From contig NZ_WTWY01000006.1 of NCBI RefSeq assembly GCF_009870825.1, forward strand, positions 1 through 64,000: a DNA stretch of 64,000 nt, in the 5' to 3' direction. This DNA is from Paenibacillus sp. USDA918EY (GTDB lineage Bacteria; Bacillota; Bacilli; Paenibacillales; Paenibacillaceae). Each line of letters opens with the position of its first letter. The stretch's first letter is position 1. Of this stretch, positions 63,650 to 64,000 are shown piece after piece. The translations under genes were made by a program, and so were the position numbers. The notes under the pieces were generated by a model. That model was not told the origin of the DNA and ran no database searches. It saw only the letters and a program-made list of their open reading frames with translations.

Positions 63650-64000
63650 TTACGCGTTGATTTTTTCTTTCGCAACGGTTGCGATCGAGTTGAACGCATT
63701 GATGTCGTTTACGGCGAGGTCAGCCAGCATTTTGCGGTTGATGTCCACGCCAGCCAGTTTCAGACCGTGCATCAATTTGTTGTAGGACAAGCCGTTCATG
63801 CGGGCAGCCGCGTTGATCCGGACGATCCACAGTCTGCGCATGTTGCGTTTCGTGGCGCGACGGTCACGGTATGCATATACCAAAGACTTCATCACTTGTT
63901 CGTTAGCTGTTTTAAAAATGCGGTGCTTGGAACCGAAATAACCTTTTGCAAGTTTCAATACTTTTTTATGTCTACGACGAACAACGAATCCGCCTTTTAC
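63650..64000 (-). CDS. rplT: 50S ribosomal protein L20 (5' end beyond the window)
   Basis: 116 residues are visible, from [20 protein letters not shown] to the C-terminal AKEKINA; only the first three codons (MPR in relatives) lie past position 64000. L20 binds 23S rRNA early in 50S assembly. [23 protein letters not shown] is fully conserved. The usual infC-rpmI-rplT order predicts rpmI and infC just outside the window. Confidence 0.97.
   Translation of the reverse strand, partial: VKGGFVVRRRHKKVLKLAKGYFGSKHRIFKTANEQVMKSLVYAYRDRRATKRNMRRLWIVRINAAARMNGLSYNKLMHGLKLAGVDINRKMLADLAVNDINAFNSIATVAKEKINA

Overview
The window comes from a chromosome of a spore-former-like Bacillota, most likely Paenibacillus or a close relative. 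The evidence is a tRNA-Pro, an L20 gene, a Fur-boxed feoAB, a perfect PerR box at a peroxiredoxin gene, a T-box leader in front of ilvBHC, a BmpA/NupOPQ-type nucleoside transporter, many GTG/TTG starts with strong AGGAGG-type ribosome sites, and moderately high GC. No rRNA, CRISPR array, insertion sequence or phage head/terminase genes were seen.

Layout. 1-8.4 kb is housekeeping: tRNA-Pro, a membrane GGDEF-EAL protein, a YbjQ protein, a DRE-TIM aldolase, feoA-feoB-FeoB-associated protein, and leucyl aminopeptidase. 8.6-17.5 kb is an Hsp70 side-system: an HscC-like chaperone, two large J-domain/TPR membrane proteins (one with a nearly perfect 523-bp internal direct repeat), two DUF1266 proteins and a TPR lipoprotein, arranged as two convergent units. 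The gene content resembles the E. coli hscC-djlB/djlC-ybeR/ybeU region. 17.6-19.3 kb holds endonuclease V and a metallo-beta-lactamase-fold hydrolase.

19.4-47.5 kb is the most interesting part. It looks like a contractile injection (type VI-like) system in a Gram-positive: a putative sheath, an Hcp-like tube, two VgrG-like spike proteins, a DUF4280 PAAR-like tip, a DcrB/Eag-like chaperone and two candidate baseplate proteins. These lie with a signalling and folding set: Ser/Thr kinase, active PP2C phosphatase, a degenerate PP2C with a TPR tail, two FHA proteins, a secreted vWA protein, a J-domain protein and a divergent Hsp70. One spike protein carries a C-terminal YwqJ-type deaminase toxin with its own immunity gene. 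Next to it is an AT-rich graveyard of broken toxin/immunity genes (a vgrG fragment, an immunity fragment, a frameshifted Imm1-like gene). The kinase/phosphatase/FHA set parallels the PpkA/PppA/Fha control of Gram-negative type VI systems. No ClpV ATPase and no TssJLM trans-envelope complex are visible in the window.

47.6-64 kb is housekeeping again: a PAS histidine kinase, a zinc-ribbon protein, AhpC-type peroxiredoxin, leuB, an aldo/keto reductase, ilvB-ilvH-ilvC behind a T-box, a GNAT acetyltransferase, a small Gly/Tyr/Pro-rich protein, the nucleoside ABC operon and rplT. Family assignments rest on motifs read by eye; no database search was possible. Structural roles in the injection system are inferences of graded confidence.
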